A stretch of DNA of 12,614 nt from Methanobacteriota archaeon (GCA_002715545.1 PAZI01000002.1:5688-18301), one strand, 5' to 3'; positions 1 to 8,787 are shown, numbered from the stretch's first letter. Numbers and translations are program-made. The notes: generated by a model not told the origin, from the letters alone.

Positions 1-968
1 GTGATGTACCCTGAAAGATCTGGGATGGGGTGAGTGATATCATCCCCGGGCATGGTTAGAATAGGGAATTGAGTGATACTGCCTTTCTTCCCCTTGACAA
101 TACCTGCTCGCTCGTAGAGCATGGCAAGATCAGTGTACATGTAACCAGGGTAACCACGACGTCCGGGAACTTCTTCACGTGCAGCACCAATCTGACGCAA
201 TGAATCACAATAGTTTGTCATGTCAGTGTAGATTACAAGAACGTGGTAATCATGCTCGAAAGCAAGGTACTCTGCGGCAGTAAGTGCCAAGCGAGGTGTG
301 ATGAGACGCTCGACTGCAGGGTCATCTGCTAGATTGACAAACAATACTGCATTCTCCAAGGCTCCTGTTCGCTCAAGATCGGTTCGGAAGAAGTTGTATT
401 CCTCAGCCGTGATTCCCATTGCACAGAAGACCACGATGAATTCCTCGTCACTGTCTTTGAGCGTCGCTTGACGAGCAATCTGCAGAGCGATATCATTGTG
501 GGGAAGACCAGATGCACTGAAGATAGGCAACTTCTGACCACGAACCAGAGTCGTGCAACAGTCGATTGCGCTGACTCCCGTCTGAATGAAATCATGAGGA
601 GACTGGCGTGAATATGGGTTGATTGCTGCACCGATGATATCTGCCTTCTCATCTGCAACAATCTCTGGACCGCCATCTCGAGGGCGGCCAGCTCCATCTA
701 GGATGCGGCCGACAAGGTCTCTGCTCACAGGTAGCTTGAACACATCTCCAAGGAACTTGACACCTGCCTGTCGATCGATGGCTTCAGTCCCTTCGAACAC
801 TTGAACGACAACCATGTCATCCGAAGTATCCAATACCTGTCCATTCTTCTGTGAACCATCACTCAAACTGATGTTCACAATCTCTCCATAAGCAACTGGT
901 TCCGTCTTCTCAAGGAAAACTAGCGGTCCCTTGATGTCAGTGATTGTCTTGTATTCCTTGCTGGTCAT
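1..968 (-). CDS. atpB: A-type ATP synthase subunit B (3' end cut by window edge)
   Basis: This is the non-catalytic nucleotide-binding subunit that alternates with A in the A3B3 head of the archaeal ATP synthase. 322 complete codons are visible (family about 460), so the C-terminal third, including the usual arginine after SGYITEGQ, lies outside the window. The reading starts [18 protein letters not shown]. The P-loop position carries SASGLPHND (residues 151-159), the degenerate form typical of B, instead of GxxGx[13 protein letters not shown] (185-194), VIYTDMTNY (245-253) and [15 protein letters not shown] (268-282) are all classic B-subunit stretches. The start is fixed by a GGAGG 7 bases upstream of the ATG, directly behind the atpA stop, so translation is probably coupled. 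Subunit D would be expected further downstream, outside the window. No intein is present in the visible part. Confidence 0.97.
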   Translation of the reverse strand, partial: MTSKEYKTITDIKGPLVFLEKTEPVAYGEIVNISLSDGSQKNGQVLDTSDDMVVVQVFEGTEAIDRQAGVKFLGDVFKLPVSRDLVGRILDGAGRPRDGGPEIVADEKADIIGAAINPYSRQSPHDFIQTGVSAIDCCTTLVRGQKLPIFSASGLPHNDIALQIARQATLKDSDEEFIVVFCAMGITAEEYNFFRTDLERTGALENAVLFVNLADDPAVERLITPRLALTAAEYLAFEHDYHVLVIYTDMTNYCDSLRQIGAAREEVPGRRGYPGYMYTDLAMLYERAGIVKGKKGSITQFPILTMPGDDITHPIPDLSGYI

Positions 969-981
969 TCAAATTCCTCCT

Positions 982-2721
982 TCAATTATTCTCCACCGTA
1001 CCGGCAATTTCAGCCACCATGTTTTCCACAAGGCCATCTATCTTCTCGAGATAGCCCTCTGCAAAGCGAGCACGCATGAGTTCGGTGCGAGCTGGGACAT
1101 TGACAACATCCTGCAATAGAGCACCAGCCGACATGGCTTTCTTTGCCTCGACCTGGAAAGTCAGAATTGCACGCGCCATCGCGTACTGTTGCGCCACTCC
1201 ACTATAGGCATCGATTGGATCGAAGCCATTCTGCTGTAGGAAGTATTCACGAATCATTCGAGCAACCTCGAGAGTCAGTTGTTGATCGATAGGAAGAGCG
1301 TCAGAACCTACGAGCTGAACAATCTCCTGAAGTTCTGCCTCCACCTTCAGAAGCGCACTGATTTCGGTGCGCACCTCTGGGAAGTCATTTGCAATATTGT
1401 CGCGGAACCACTGATTCAGGCTTTGAGGGTACAACGAATAGGAGCTCAACCAGTTGATTGCAGGGAAATGTCGTTGTCGGGCAAGACCCGCATCAAGGCC
1501 CCAGAACACCTTCACAATCCGAAGTGTTCCTTGACTCACGGGCTCTGAGATGTCTCCACCAGGTGGAGAAACCGCACCGATGACTGTTACTGAACCATCC
1601 TCGCCATCTAGGGTCTCAACTCGACCAGCTCGCTCGTAGAATTCCGCGAGGCGGCTGGATAGATATGCAGGATATCCCTCTTCGCCGGGCATCTCCTCAA
1701 GCCTGCTTGATATCTCACGCATGGCTTCAGCCCATCTGCTCGTTGAATCGGCCATCAGAGCAACATCATACCCTTGGTCACGGAAATATTCGGCAATGGT
1801 GATTCCAGTGTATACAGACGCTTCACGTGCTGCGACCGGCATGTTCGATGTATTCGCAATCATCACAGTTCTATTCATCAATGGCTTACCGGTATTTGGA
1901 TCGATCAGGTGAGGGAATTCATCGAGAACTTCTGTCATCTCATTTCCACGTTCGCCACATCCGATGTACACGACAATCTGAGCGTCCGAATACTTGGCAA
2001 GTGATTGCTGGGTGACGGTCTTACCCGAACCGAATGGACCCGGAATCCCAGCCGCGCCCCCCTTGGCAAGAGGGAACAGGAAATCAAGAATTCTTGTCCC
2101 AGTGACAAGAGGTGTGTCGGGAGCATATTTCTGACTGAATGGGCGTGGGTGACGAACCGGCCATTTCTGCATCATCTGGATATCAGTACCATCTTCAAGT
2201 GTGCAAACAGTCTCAGTTACATTGAATTCACCTGATTCGATTGATTTGATTGTGCCAGATGATTTTGGTGGAACCATGATCTTGTGAATAATGGTATCAG
2301 TCTCCTGAACAGTACCAATCACTTGACCGCCTTTGACTTCATCACCGACAGATGCAGTAGCTTCGAAAGTCCATTTCTTCTCCAAATTCAAACCGTCGGC
2401 GTCAACGCCTCGGGTGATGAATACCCCCATAACCTCTTCAAGAGTCTGCAGAGGGCGTTGAATCCCGTCGTAAATCTCAGTCAACAAACCAGGCCCGAGT
2501 TGCACCGATAGAGTTTGACCCGTACTGAAAACTGGTTCACCCGGTCGAATGCCTGATGTATCCTCATACACCTGAATGACTGATTGATCGCCATGAATCT
2601 CAATGACTTCTCCCATTAATTTCTCATTACCAACGCGAACCACTTCATACATCTTAGCGTCGATTCCAGTCGCTGTGACAACAGGTCCTGAAATCCGGTA
2701 TATCTTTCCTTCATCACTCAT
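982..2721 (-). CDS. atpA: A-type ATP synthase catalytic subunit A
   Basis: This is the catalytic subunit of the A3B3 head, which makes or hydrolyses ATP. It is 579 residues long, the normal size for an intein-free archaeal A subunit. Order: N-terminal beta-barrel (1-70), the inserted bulge domain typical of A/V-type A subunits (about 115-185), P-loop GPFGSGKT (228-235), [11 protein letters not shown] (254-264) with the catalytic glutamate, Walker B strand [13 protein letters not shown] (321-333), then the helical C-terminal domain. Many archaeal atpA genes carry an intein in the P-loop; none is here. I chose the ATG at 2721 ([13 protein letters not shown]) over a 16-codon extension because it fits the family N-terminus and leaves a 4-base gap after atpF. 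The upstream GTGAGAG is only a fair ribosome site, so translation may depend on coupling to atpF. Confidence 0.98.
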   Translation of the reverse strand: MSDEGKIYRISGPVVTATGIDAKMYEVVRVGNEKLMGEVIEIHGDQSVIQVYEDTSGIRPGEPVFSTGQTLSVQLGPGLLTEIYDGIQRPLQTLEEVMGVFITRGVDADGLNLEKKWTFEATASVGDEVKGGQVIGTVQETDTIIHKIMVPPKSSGTIKSIESGEFNVTETVCTLEDGTDIQMMQKWPVRHPRPFSQKYAPDTPLVTGTRILDFLFPLAKGGAAGIPGPFGSGKTVTQQSLAKYSDAQIVVYIGCGERGNEMTEVLDEFPHLIDPNTGKPLMNRTVMIANTSNMPVAAREASVYTGITIAEYFRDQGYDVALMADSTSRWAEAMREISSRLEEMPGEEGYPAYLSSRLAEFYERAGRVETLDGEDGSVTVIGAVSPPGGDISEPVSQGTLRIVKVFWGLDAGLARQRHFPAINWLSSYSLYPQSLNQWFRDNIANDFPEVRTEISALLKVEAELQEIVQLVGSDALPIDQQLTLEVARMIREYFLQQNGFDPIDAYSGVAQQYAMARAILTFQVEAKKAMSAGALLQDVVNVPARTELMRARFAEGYLEKIDGLVENMVAEIAGTVENN

Positions 2722-2725
2722 TCTC

Positions 2726-3025
2726 TCACTTCCATAAGTCAACTCCAATCGCCTTGCGGATGTTATCACGCAAGGATGTGTCCTCTTCAGTTCCTATCCC
2801 TAGGACTGTAGGACTGATGCTATCGGAGAGACTGATTCGCAGACGCTCCGGCATACGAGCGAGCATCGCGGAGTCAACGACAACGATGCCCACCTCCTTC
2901 TCATTCAGCAATTCACGCAGAACGCTAGATGCATCCTCATCGGAGGCTGCATTGTGTACATGGCTGATTCCAGCTAACTGAAACCCAAGAGTGAATTCTG
3001 GAGTTCCAACAACTGCTATTTCCAT
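2726..3025 (-). CDS. atpF: A-type ATP synthase subunit F
   Basis: This is a small central-stalk subunit that binds the D axle inside the A3B3 head and can modulate ATP hydrolysis. It has 99 residues, the usual size. The start [20 protein letters not shown] is the typical opening strand and helix of this family (IAVxGxxxxxLGFxLAGI), followed by a Rossmann-like alternation with [10 protein letters not shown] near the middle, equivalent to the family's IILI(T/S) strand. Two ATG codons stand in tandem (3028 and 3025). The GAGG of the Shine-Dalgarno (3033-3036) is 4 bases from the first and 7 from the second, so I prefer the second. The gene lies between atpC (14 bases upstream) and atpA (4 bases downstream). 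Confidence 0.92.
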   Translation of the reverse strand: MEIAVVGTPEFTLGFQLAGISHVHNAASDEDASSVLRELLNEKEVGIVVVDSAMLARMPERLRISLSDSISPTVLGIGTEEDTSLRDNIRKAIGVDLWK

Positions 3026-3039
3026 CATTTCACCTCATT

Positions 3040-4095
3040 TCAAATCGAAAGATGATCCTCAATCATCTCTCGATCAAGACCTGCTGACAGGCCCCGGACA
3101 ATAAGTAACAAATCAGACACCTCTTGGGCCTTCGAGGCGATGTAATGGATGATTGGAAGCGCAGATAAAGGATGCAAGAACGACATTCTACGCAGGTATG
3201 CATCCAATCGGTGCGATAACCAGGTAATAGCCGCATCCAGAGTTCCTGAGCCTTCTGTCGCCGACAATGCTTCCTCAAAACCGGCCACATCGAAGTGCGA
3301 TGACCTGCGCAGGAGGTCAACAAGTCCACCGTGGTCCTCAACGGCTGCGGCTTGACGTAAACGAGGGCCTTTCCACAGACGCCCACCAGGCAGCAGCATT
3401 TCTGCGCGCCGATCATTCGACATACCTTCCCTTAGACCTCGGAGGATGTTCGTGATGTTGAGATGGTCGATTTCGGTCTGCAAGAAACGCCGTAACGTGA
3501 CTGACGAGGCAGTTTGCATTTGTGTGGCCGATAATGCCTCTGAAAAATATGCCCTATCAAGAGAATCTTCCATATCTTGCAGAGAAGCGTCTTCTGAATT
3601 AGATAGGGCCTTACCCCAGGGAGTTCGAGCCATCGCCTCAGCTGCCGACTGTAGCGTGCTCGAGTTACGTACGATGGCAAGCCAGTCTGTATTGAATTGA
3701 TTCTCTTCGGGTAGAATCGTCTTAGAGACTGCGTCTGCCGAAACACCATTCGCTACAGATCTGAGAACTATCTTGGCGTTCTGAAAAGAGAAACGATTCG
3801 TGTAGACTTTGACGTGAGTCTTCATGACACCCTGGGAGAACTTGAGCACCTCTGAAAGTTCACGACTCAGATTGTGGTTCAGAGCAACCTCAATCAGGTC
3901 AGCACCCGAGAGGCGTCCCGAATACATGTCAATCTCATCGCGATAACCACCATCCGCAATGGTGGTCACGAGTTGCTCGGGTGTCATCTGTACAAGTTGG
4001 CGCATACGTGAATCATCGATCAACTTCGCACGCCTCGCCTTACTGCGAGCTGCTGCATTGGCAGGATTTGAGCCACCACGATTCAAAACCTGCAT
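3040..4095 (-). CDS. atpC: A-type ATP synthase subunit C
   Basis: This is the funnel-shaped socket subunit (V-ATPase d family) that couples the D/F axle to the membrane c ring. It has 351 residues, the usual length, and is all helical. Family features: DLIEVALNHNLSRELSEVLKF early (about 65-86), an EIDHLNITNILRGLREG block near the middle, matching the EIDxxNI..LLR.K..G signature, and the C-terminal PIIHYIASKAQEVSDLLLI followed by a GL..E.IE..L ending. The N-terminus before MRQLVQM is basic and poor in conserved positions. The ATG at 4095 has no convincing Shine-Dalgarno (upstream is GGATGTGTGACAG). An in-frame ATG at 4110 is followed at once by TGA, so the gene cannot begin there. Translation probably depends on coupling to atpE, 19 bases upstream. 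Confidence 0.93.
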   Translation of the reverse strand: MQVLNRGGSNPANAAARSKARRAKLIDDSRMRQLVQMTPEQLVTTIADGGYRDEIDMYSGRLSGADLIEVALNHNLSRELSEVLKFSQGVMKTHVKVYTNRFSFQNAKIVLRSVANGVSADAVSKTILPEENQFNTDWLAIVRNSSTLQSAAEAMARTPWGKALSNSEDASLQDMEDSLDRAYFSEALSATQMQTASSVTLRRFLQTEIDHLNITNILRGLREGMSNDRRAEMLLPGGRLWKGPRLRQAAAVEDHGGLVDLLRRSSHFDVAGFEEALSATEGSGTLDAAITWLSHRLDAYLRRMSFLHPLSALPIIHYIASKAQEVSDLLLIVRGLSAGLDREMIEDHLSI

Positions 4096-4114
4096 CTGTC
4101 ACACATCCATTCAT

Positions 4115-4678
4115 TCAATCAGAGAACAATGCCCCAGTAACTGCGGCGAGATTCTCGTCCCAAGCAGTCTGCAATCTGCTCTCAAAGCGATAATCAAGAC
4201 TAACGGCGCCCTCATCGAACTCAAGAACGAAACCACCGAGTCCATCGATATCTTCACCCATCTTGAACCGGCCGTCCACCTCAATTGCCTTACGATCCAT
4301 TGCAACTGGTCTCAAGACTGCATTGCCGTTGTCCTTCTCAGTCGCATCTGCCATGAGGGCCTTCAGTAGAGTACTGCGACCCTTCATGCCCGCTGACCCG
4401 ACTTGTTCAAACACGCTCTGCCAAGTTAAATCAAGCTCTTCCCGCTTAACAATCAACAGCTGTTTCTGATTGTTCTGCCGTGCAGCTGCTATCATCTCAG
4501 TGGAGAGTTGGGCAACATCCTGCTCGGCATCAGACTTCAGTTGTTCGACAATCTCTGCCGCTTCCTCTTTGGCTGCGGATTCAATTCGTTTCGCCTCAGC
4601 CTTGGCCTCGGCAATCACCTTGTTCGCCTTCTCTTCAGAGGCGGCGGCAATTTTGTCGGCTAATTTTTCCAATGTCAT
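4115..4678 (-). CDS. atpE: A-type ATP synthase peripheral stalk subunit E
   Basis: This subunit pairs with H to form the outer stalks that hold the head still against the membrane stator. It has 187 residues, typical for E. Residues 1 to about 75 form one long charged Ala/Glu/Lys helix (IAEAKAEAKRIESAAKEEAA and onward), the half that forms a coiled coil with H. The rest is the mixed alpha/beta head-binding domain, with DIDGLGGFVLEFDEGAVSLD as the conserved strand pair (family: GGv.....G...vdnT...RL) and a C-terminal ESRLQTAWDENLAAVTGALF helix. I chose the ATG at 4678 because a GAGGG site stands 6 bases upstream. A longer reading from a TTG at 4693 would swallow that site. The gene sits between atpK (42-base gap) and atpC (19-base gap). 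Confidence 0.92.
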   Translation of the reverse strand: MTLEKLADKIAAASEEKANKVIAEAKAEAKRIESAAKEEAAEIVEQLKSDAEQDVAQLSTEMIAAARQNNQKQLLIVKREELDLTWQSVFEQVGSAGMKGRSTLLKALMADATEKDNGNAVLRPVAMDRKAIEVDGRFKMGEDIDGLGGFVLEFDEGAVSLDYRFESRLQTAWDENLAAVTGALFSD

Positions 4679-4684
4679 CGGTAA

Positions 4685-4689
4685 CCCTC
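4685..4689 (-). promoter_or_regulatory. Shine-Dalgarno site deciding the atpE start
   Basis: On the minus strand this reads GAGGG, 6 bases before the ATG at 4678. It supports that ATG over the in-frame TTG at 4693, which lies upstream of the site. Confidence 0.65.
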
Positions 4690-4720
4690 GCAATATCGTT
4701 TCCAGTCGGCACTCGCCAGA

Positions 4721-5038
4721 TCAGAGAACGAACAGCGACACGAAGCCGAACAGAACAATCGTCTCAGGCAGGGCCGTGAAGATTAGACCTGTTACGAATT
4801 TCTTGCCATCCTCAGCAACCATGCCGACTGCTGCAGCACCAATCTGTCCTTGCGAAAGACCTGTCCCCAGTGCAGCACCCGCTAAGGCGATTCCAGCGGC
4901 TATTTTGCCCCAGGCTGCCTCGGTGCTAGCGTTGTCTGCGGCGTGGTCTTCAGCAGCGGCACCTTGAGCAATCAAGGTGACAAGCGTTACGACGAGCAGC
5001 ATTTTCAGCGTCATGTTCATTCCTTGTTTTCCATTCAT
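4721..5038 (-). CDS. atpK: A-type ATP synthase rotor ring subunit K (proteolipid c)
   Basis: This subunit forms the membrane rotor ring that carries the coupling ion. It has 105 residues, longer than the bare two-helix hairpin (about 70-80). Residues 9-29 (TLKMLLVVTLVTLIAQGAAA) form a hydrophobic leader ending in small residues, resembling a cleavable signal peptide, followed by a polar acidic stretch (30-40). The ring hairpin follows: helix 1 about 43-70 with Gly/Ala packing and SQGQIG (62-67), the cytosolic loop AEDGKK (75-80), and helix 2 about 82-105 with LPETIVLFGF. Glu92 is the ion-binding carboxylate. Gln63 and Thr93 occupy positions that bind Na+ in some rotary ATPases. I chose the ATG at 5038 because of the very strong ribosome site; an ATG at 5098 would lie inside atpI. 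Confidence 0.95.
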   Translation of the reverse strand: MNGKQGMNMTLKMLLVVTLVTLIAQGAAAEDHAADNASTEAAWGKIAAGIALAGAALGTGLSQGQIGAAAVGMVAEDGKKFVTGLIFTALPETIVLFGFVSLFVL

Positions 5039-5040
5039 AT

Positions 5041-5058
5041 TTTTTCCTCCTTTTTTTT
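5041..5058 (-). promoter_or_regulatory. Very strong ribosome binding site of atpK
   Basis: The mRNA reads eight A, then GGAGG, then a run of A up to the ATG at 5038, all in a 43-base gap after atpI. An unstructured A-rich setting with a perfect core suggests high translation. This fits the need for many K copies (a ring) per complex, against one I subunit. A small GTCC/GGAC dyad (5059-5069) lies just upstream. Confidence 0.75.
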
Positions 5059-5081
5059 GTCCGATGGACTGTGATGTATGA

Positions 5082-7172
5082 TTAGTCGGCCTCCACATTC
5101 ACCAGCTTCTTGCCGAATGGTTTGAACGGCTCTCCGCCCGTCTCATAGAACTTACCCATCCACTCAACAAAGTGGAGACGGGCGGCTTGGACATTGGGAC
5201 TGAACACTCCCAAGACCAATGCAAAGAGATGTACTGCAAGCCATCCAACCACTGCTATTGGAATCAATAGAATATGAGTTCCGTCTGCGACAATCACATC
5301 CTGATACAGCAACTTGTTACCGGTTTCTGCAATTTTGACTCCCACGACACCTACTGCGAACAGACGGACATAAGAAACGGTATTCGACAGCGCCTGAACT
5401 GATTCAATGGGACCAAGAGCTATCGCGATAGGTAGCGGCATCCCCTCATATTTCCATAAAGCAACAATGAGTAGCAAGATGCCAGTCACAAGCACAATCA
5501 GACCTGAAAACATGAAGAGGTCGAGCAAAGCGACATATGCCTCATCTGAGTGATTCTCTCGAGTCAGGAATGCATAGGCGAAAAAGAAGCCACCACTGAG
5601 AATCAGTAACCACGACCCCCTTTCGAAGATGGCTGCTGAAAGACCGTGACCTTTGTAAGCATCCCGGAAGCCGATTAATAGCCCGAAGGCCAAGTGGAGT
5701 ATTCCTAGATACATCGTCAGGACAATCAGATCTTCAAGATTGGAAGAGACGCGGTGGAAGGGATAGGCTAGTGTTGCACCGAACGGTCCAGACCATTTCC
5801 AGTAGATTTCTCCGCCATTCGGATACAACATGGTCAGCCAAGTAGCCCAGCCGGGCGCACTCGAAGCCTCCCAATGTCCATGGTGATAATGTGGAAGGAA
5901 TTCCCAGCCTGCGAATTCACCGAAGAGATAACCGAAAATGATTGTTGAGAATCCGATATGGTACAATAATCTCGATGCCCGGCTCAGCATCTCATCCCGT
6001 GCAAAAGTCTTCGAGACCCAGTATGCCAAACCCACGATTGCTAGGCCATATGCGATATCACCTAGCATCAGGCCGAAGAAGAGTGGATAGGTGATCATCA
6101 TGAATGTCGAGGGGTCAACGTTACCGTATTTGGGACGCCCGATGGCATCCGTCAATAATTCATACGGCGTTGCTGGACCAATATTCTGCAAGGCGATAGG
6201 TGGAAATTCTACTTCCTCATCTGAGTGATGGTGAGCTCCACCGTGTGGAACTTCGAATGGAGTGCACTCAACATGCGTTGCAGTCTCACTCAAGGCAGAG
6301 GTTATTGTTTCAGAATCCTCGGTCAAGACCCAGCCTTCAAGGATGAAGGCATGTTCACTGACAGCAACGCGTACCGGCGCTGTTTCAACTTCAAAATCGC
6401 TCTCAAGCAATTCGATTCCACCGACAAGCATAGCGCCATGCTCTCCTTTCCATGATTCAAGATCTGCACGTAGCGTCTTCTCTTGGGATTGCAGTTCTTT
6501 GGTCTGTTTCTTCAACGCAGCAATCTGTTCTATCATCGAACCTTGGCCATCTGGAACCGCAATCGATTGGAACGCGTGCTCAGTGAGTACTGTATCAACT
6601 GAATCGGAAGAGGATTTTTCACAAAAGATTGCAAGGATTCCTTGTTTGCCCTTCCCACTCGAACCAAATATCAGCACATCTTTGATCGAATGATTCAATG
6701 CACTTCGACAGCCATCGAGATCTGCGACTTCTCCAAGATGTACGCTGAGTGAGTCATATCCTTCAAACAATTCAAACTCAAGACCTAGAGGGGCCAATCG
6801 GGCAAGAAGTGCAACGCGGCCATTTAGGTCGTCAATCTCAGAGCGTATCGAGTCTAAGCGCTTAAGATCCTCAATGATTGAATCAGTGGATTCAACGAAT
6901 GAACCTTCTAGAGAGGCACGGGCATCCTTGAGAGTGGGTAGACGGGTGCTGGATGAGGCACCCAATTGGCTCAAACAACCCCGCATGGTTGCCAGTCGCT
7001 GACTAATGCCATCGGCTGCATGATTAGGCGAACCCAGACCGAGTTCTTCGCCATCGTGATCAATCAGATGGATGGACCTCAATCGAGCGGCCAGCTCAAG
7101 AGTAGGGGTCAATTCGTCGGAAGTACCTGCTACCAAGATGTGGGACATCTCGGCTGCAGTTAATCCAGACAT
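5082..7172 (-). CDS. atpI: A-type ATP synthase membrane stator subunit I (V-type subunit a)
   Basis: This is the stator that provides the two ion half-channels beside the K ring and anchors the peripheral stalks. It has 696 residues, within the family range. The cytosolic N-terminal half (1 to about 340) contains coiled-coil arms (about 90-125 and 212-242). The membrane half begins after DPSTFMMITYPLFFGLMLGD (353-372), the family hallmark, and has about seven or eight helices. The essential channel arginine is Arg603 in SYVRLFAVGVVGVK (600-613). Two histidine-rich loops are unusual: PHGGAHHHSDEE (309-320), between the domains, and HYHHGHW (428-434), in a loop between membrane helices. The ATG is fixed by AGGAGGGG (7178-7185), 5 bases upstream. 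The gene lies between atpH (21-base gap) and atpK. Confidence 0.97.
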   Translation of the reverse strand: MSGLTAAEMSHILVAGTSDELTPTLELAARLRSIHLIDHDGEELGLGSPNHAADGISQRLATMRGCLSQLGASSSTRLPTLKDARASLEGSFVESTDSIIEDLKRLDSIRSEIDDLNGRVALLARLAPLGLEFELFEGYDSLSVHLGEVADLDGCRSALNHSIKDVLIFGSSGKGKQGILAIFCEKSSSDSVDTVLTEHAFQSIAVPDGQGSMIEQIAALKKQTKELQSQEKTLRADLESWKGEHGAMLVGGIELLESDFEVETAPVRVAVSEHAFILEGWVLTEDSETITSALSETATHVECTPFEVPHGGAHHHSDEEVEFPPIALQNIGPATPYELLTDAIGRPKYGNVDPSTFMMITYPLFFGLMLGDIAYGLAIVGLAYWVSKTFARDEMLSRASRLLYHIGFSTIIFGYLFGEFAGWEFLPHYHHGHWEASSAPGWATWLTMLYPNGGEIYWKWSGPFGATLAYPFHRVSSNLEDLIVLTMYLGILHLAFGLLIGFRDAYKGHGLSAAIFERGSWLLILSGGFFFAYAFLTRENHSDEAYVALLDLFMFSGLIVLVTGILLLIVALWKYEGMPLPIAIALGPIESVQALSNTVSYVRLFAVGVVGVKIAETGNKLLYQDVIVADGTHILLIPIAVVGWLAVHLFALVLGVFSPNVQAARLHFVEWMGKFYETGGEPFKPFGKKLVNVEAD

Positions 7173-7193
7173 CGCAACCCCTCCTATGCTCTT

Positions 7194-7511
7194 TCAGTCC
7201 GCCATGAACGAGGCCATCACTAATTCAACCGCAGCACTACGGCGTTCTGCACCGCCTTCTTTGATGGTAGCGATCTGACCCTCGCCTTCTGCACTGACCT
7301 TTTCAGCTTCTTTTTCAGCTGCTTCTTTAGCTGCATCAATGATTGCTTGGGCTGTGCTCTGGCCAGTAGCACGTGACTCGGCGATCATCCCAGAGGCTTT
7401 GGCCCTGGCTTCTGAAATAAGAGACTGCGCTTTGTCTTCTGCCGTTTTGATTCTTTTTGCAGCAGCCTTCTCAGCTTTCTTCACTTCGACGAGGATGTCG
7501 GCCTTGCTCAT
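7194..7511 (-). CDS. atpH: A-type ATP synthase peripheral stalk subunit H
   Basis: This small coiled-coil subunit (also called G) winds around the N-terminal helix of E to form the outer stalk. It has 105 residues, the usual size, and is almost wholly helical and rich in Ala, Glu and Lys, with no membrane segment. From MSKADILVEVKKAEKAA through the following repeats it shows right-handed-coil style Ala spacing, then a GGAERRSAAVELVMASFMA tail, which resembles the family's short C-terminal helix. The assignment rests on composition plus position as first gene before atpI, because sequence conservation in H is low. The ATG at 7511 has GGAAGGTG (7517-7524) 5 bases upstream. A longer in-frame reading to 7625 has no such site and a non-family sequence. 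Confidence 0.88.
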   Translation of the reverse strand: MSKADILVEVKKAEKAAAKRIKTAEDKAQSLISEARAKASGMIAESRATGQSTAQAIIDAAKEAAEKEAEKVSAEGEGQIATIKEGGAERRSAAVELVMASFMAD

Positions 7512-7675
7512 TTGAACACCTTCCAATGACTGCTCACATAACGGATTTATGATGATGCCGCATAGCGAGAGAGAGACCCCTACCAACTCGGGCTTGGAGA
7601 AGACCGAATTGCGGTAACATGGCACTACGTGCTAGGAATACGGCTTATGATTCTGACTACATCTCACGCCAGCGT
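7512..7675 (-). promoter_or_regulatory. Probable ATP synthase operon promoter/leader region
   Basis: These 164 bases between the reductase stop and atpH are the longest gap in the window and the likeliest place for the ATPase promoter. Two weak TATA-like elements can be read on the minus strand: ATAAAT (7545-7550) and ATCATAAG (7644-7652). The first would give a start site close to 7522, cutting into the Shine-Dalgarno; the second would give a leader of roughly 110 bases. A (TC)5 run (7567-7576 as GA on the plus strand) lies between. I see no hairpin with a T-run that would end transcription from the upstream genes, so read-through is possible. Confidence 0.4.
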
Positions 7676-8785
7676 CTACAACACGAAGAAGACCTTTCTG
7701 CAAGTGACACCCCTCCAGATGAAGGACTTTGTCAGGCGATTGAAGCCAAGGTTAACCATCCAGTCTGGTGAGCGAAACAAGATACTACCTATACTGAATG
7801 AACGCTTGGAGTTGCGCATGATTTTGCCCATCTGCTTGCGCCACCTATCTTCGAATTCCACTAGAGGTGTCCCCCTCACTAGATGTTCTGCTATGACCTG
7901 GCCGGCGATACGACCACCGATCATGGCAATAGTGATGCCCGCTCCATTTGATGGGAGTACCATGCCTGCTGCATCGCCGACGAGCACGTAATGCCCCTTC
8001 ACAAAGGATGAGACAGTACCTGACATCGGAAGAGAACCCGCGCCACGAAACGTAATTTGACCAGAATATCTACCAATGAATTCCTCTGCATAACGATTGA
8101 GGCTGCCCCTCTTGGCAAATCGCTTCTGGATTCCAAGGCCTATGTTCGCACCGTTCGCCTTGGGAATCACCCAGGCATAACCCCCTGGCGCCATCGAACC
8201 GAAGTGCAGTTCAACAACATCCGGGAAGTCACCATCCATGAGAACGAACTTCACGGGGATATTCAATGATTGTTCATTCCACTGCGAACGGCGGATAGGA
8301 TCTTGATGACCACCCGCACCAACGAGAATCTCTGCTGCATACCTCGTTCCATCCCGCAAGACCACCTCATGATCATCAATAGTGACAACTCTCTGACCAA
8401 CCAGATAATCTGCGCCACTCATCTTCGCTCGTTCGACAAGTGCCCTATCATGAGCCACCCTGTCTAAGATGACGCCTTCGAATCGAAACCTAAGGGGGCG
8501 GCCGGAAGGAGGAACCAGGTGCAGCGCATCGACGCGCCGAGAGATGGCTTCATCGGGAGTAGTGATCAGTTCATCGATGTCAGGGACATCAGGACATAAA
8601 CGGCGCATTTCATCATTGCTTGGGATGAGTTCACCACATTGGAGTGGTGTACCGATAGGGTCACGCCCATCTATGACAAGAACGTCCACTCCAGCTTCTG
8701 CGAGGTATCGAGCAGTCGTACTACCTGCGGGCCCGCCACCAATGATGATGACCTGACGGCGTTCGACATCACTCGACGACGGCAT
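7676..8785 (-). CDS. Geranylgeranyl reductase family FAD oxidoreductase
   Basis: This enzyme saturates the double bonds of isoprenoid chains, in archaea mainly the geranylgeranyl groups of membrane ether lipids and sometimes of quinone tails. It has 369 residues. The FAD-binding dinucleotide fold starts at VIIIGGGPAG (12-21) with the acidic end of strand 2 at VIDGRD (37-42). PLQCGE (47-52) matches the conserved cysteine region of archaeal members. GVILDRVAHDRALVE (104-118) is the family RxxFD-like helix. GGYAWVIPK..GANIGLG (201-218) is the substrate-channel motif (PxGYxWxFP). GDAAGMVLPSNGAGI (270-284) is the second FAD motif. It begins 2 bases after the prenyl synthase stop, with GAAGG 8 bases upstream of the ATG inside that gene, so the two are surely one transcript. 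Substrate (lipid or quinone) cannot be decided from sequence. Confidence 0.95.
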   Translation of the reverse strand: MPSSSDVERRQVIIIGGGPAGSTTARYLAEAGVDVLVIDGRDPIGTPLQCGELIPSNDEMRRLCPDVPDIDELITTPDEAISRRVDALHLVPPSGRPLRFRFEGVILDRVAHDRALVERAKMSGADYLVGQRVVTIDDHEVVLRDGTRYAAEILVGAGGHQDPIRRSQWNEQSLNIPVKFVLMDGDFPDVVELHFGSMAPGGYAWVIPKANGANIGLGIQKRFAKRGSLNRYAEEFIGRYSGQITFRGAGSLPMSGTVSSFVKGHYVLVGDAAGMVLPSNGAGITIAMIGGRIAGQVIAEHLVRGTPLVEFEDRWRKQMGKIMRNSKRSFSIGSILFRSPDWMVNLGFNRLTKSFIWRGVTCRKVFFVL

Positions 8786-8787
8786 AC

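Noticed and set aside
2000..2050. Possible intein insertion at the AtpA P-loop
   Set aside because: GPFGSGKT runs on without interruption into the normal A-subunit sequence and total length is 579 residues, so no intein is present.
4470..4967. A 165-codon plus-strand open frame rich in Ser and Ala
   Set aside because: It is antisense to atpE and atpK, and its composition is what the complement of Ala/Glu-rich helices gives. It has no ribosome site and no family resemblance.
5059..5069. GTCC-GAT-GGAC hairpin next to an eight-base T run on the plus strand, like a terminator
   Set aside because: The operon is transcribed on the minus strand, where the run is A and forms the atpK ribosome site; the 4-bp stem is too weak.
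6262..6693. A 143-codon plus-strand open frame inside atpI
   Set aside because: It is antisense to a clearly real gene, with a low-complexity Ser-rich product and no promoter or ribosome site.
7567..7576. (GA)5 repeat upstream of atpH
   Set aside because: It is too short to call a functional repeat; noted only as part of the leader region.
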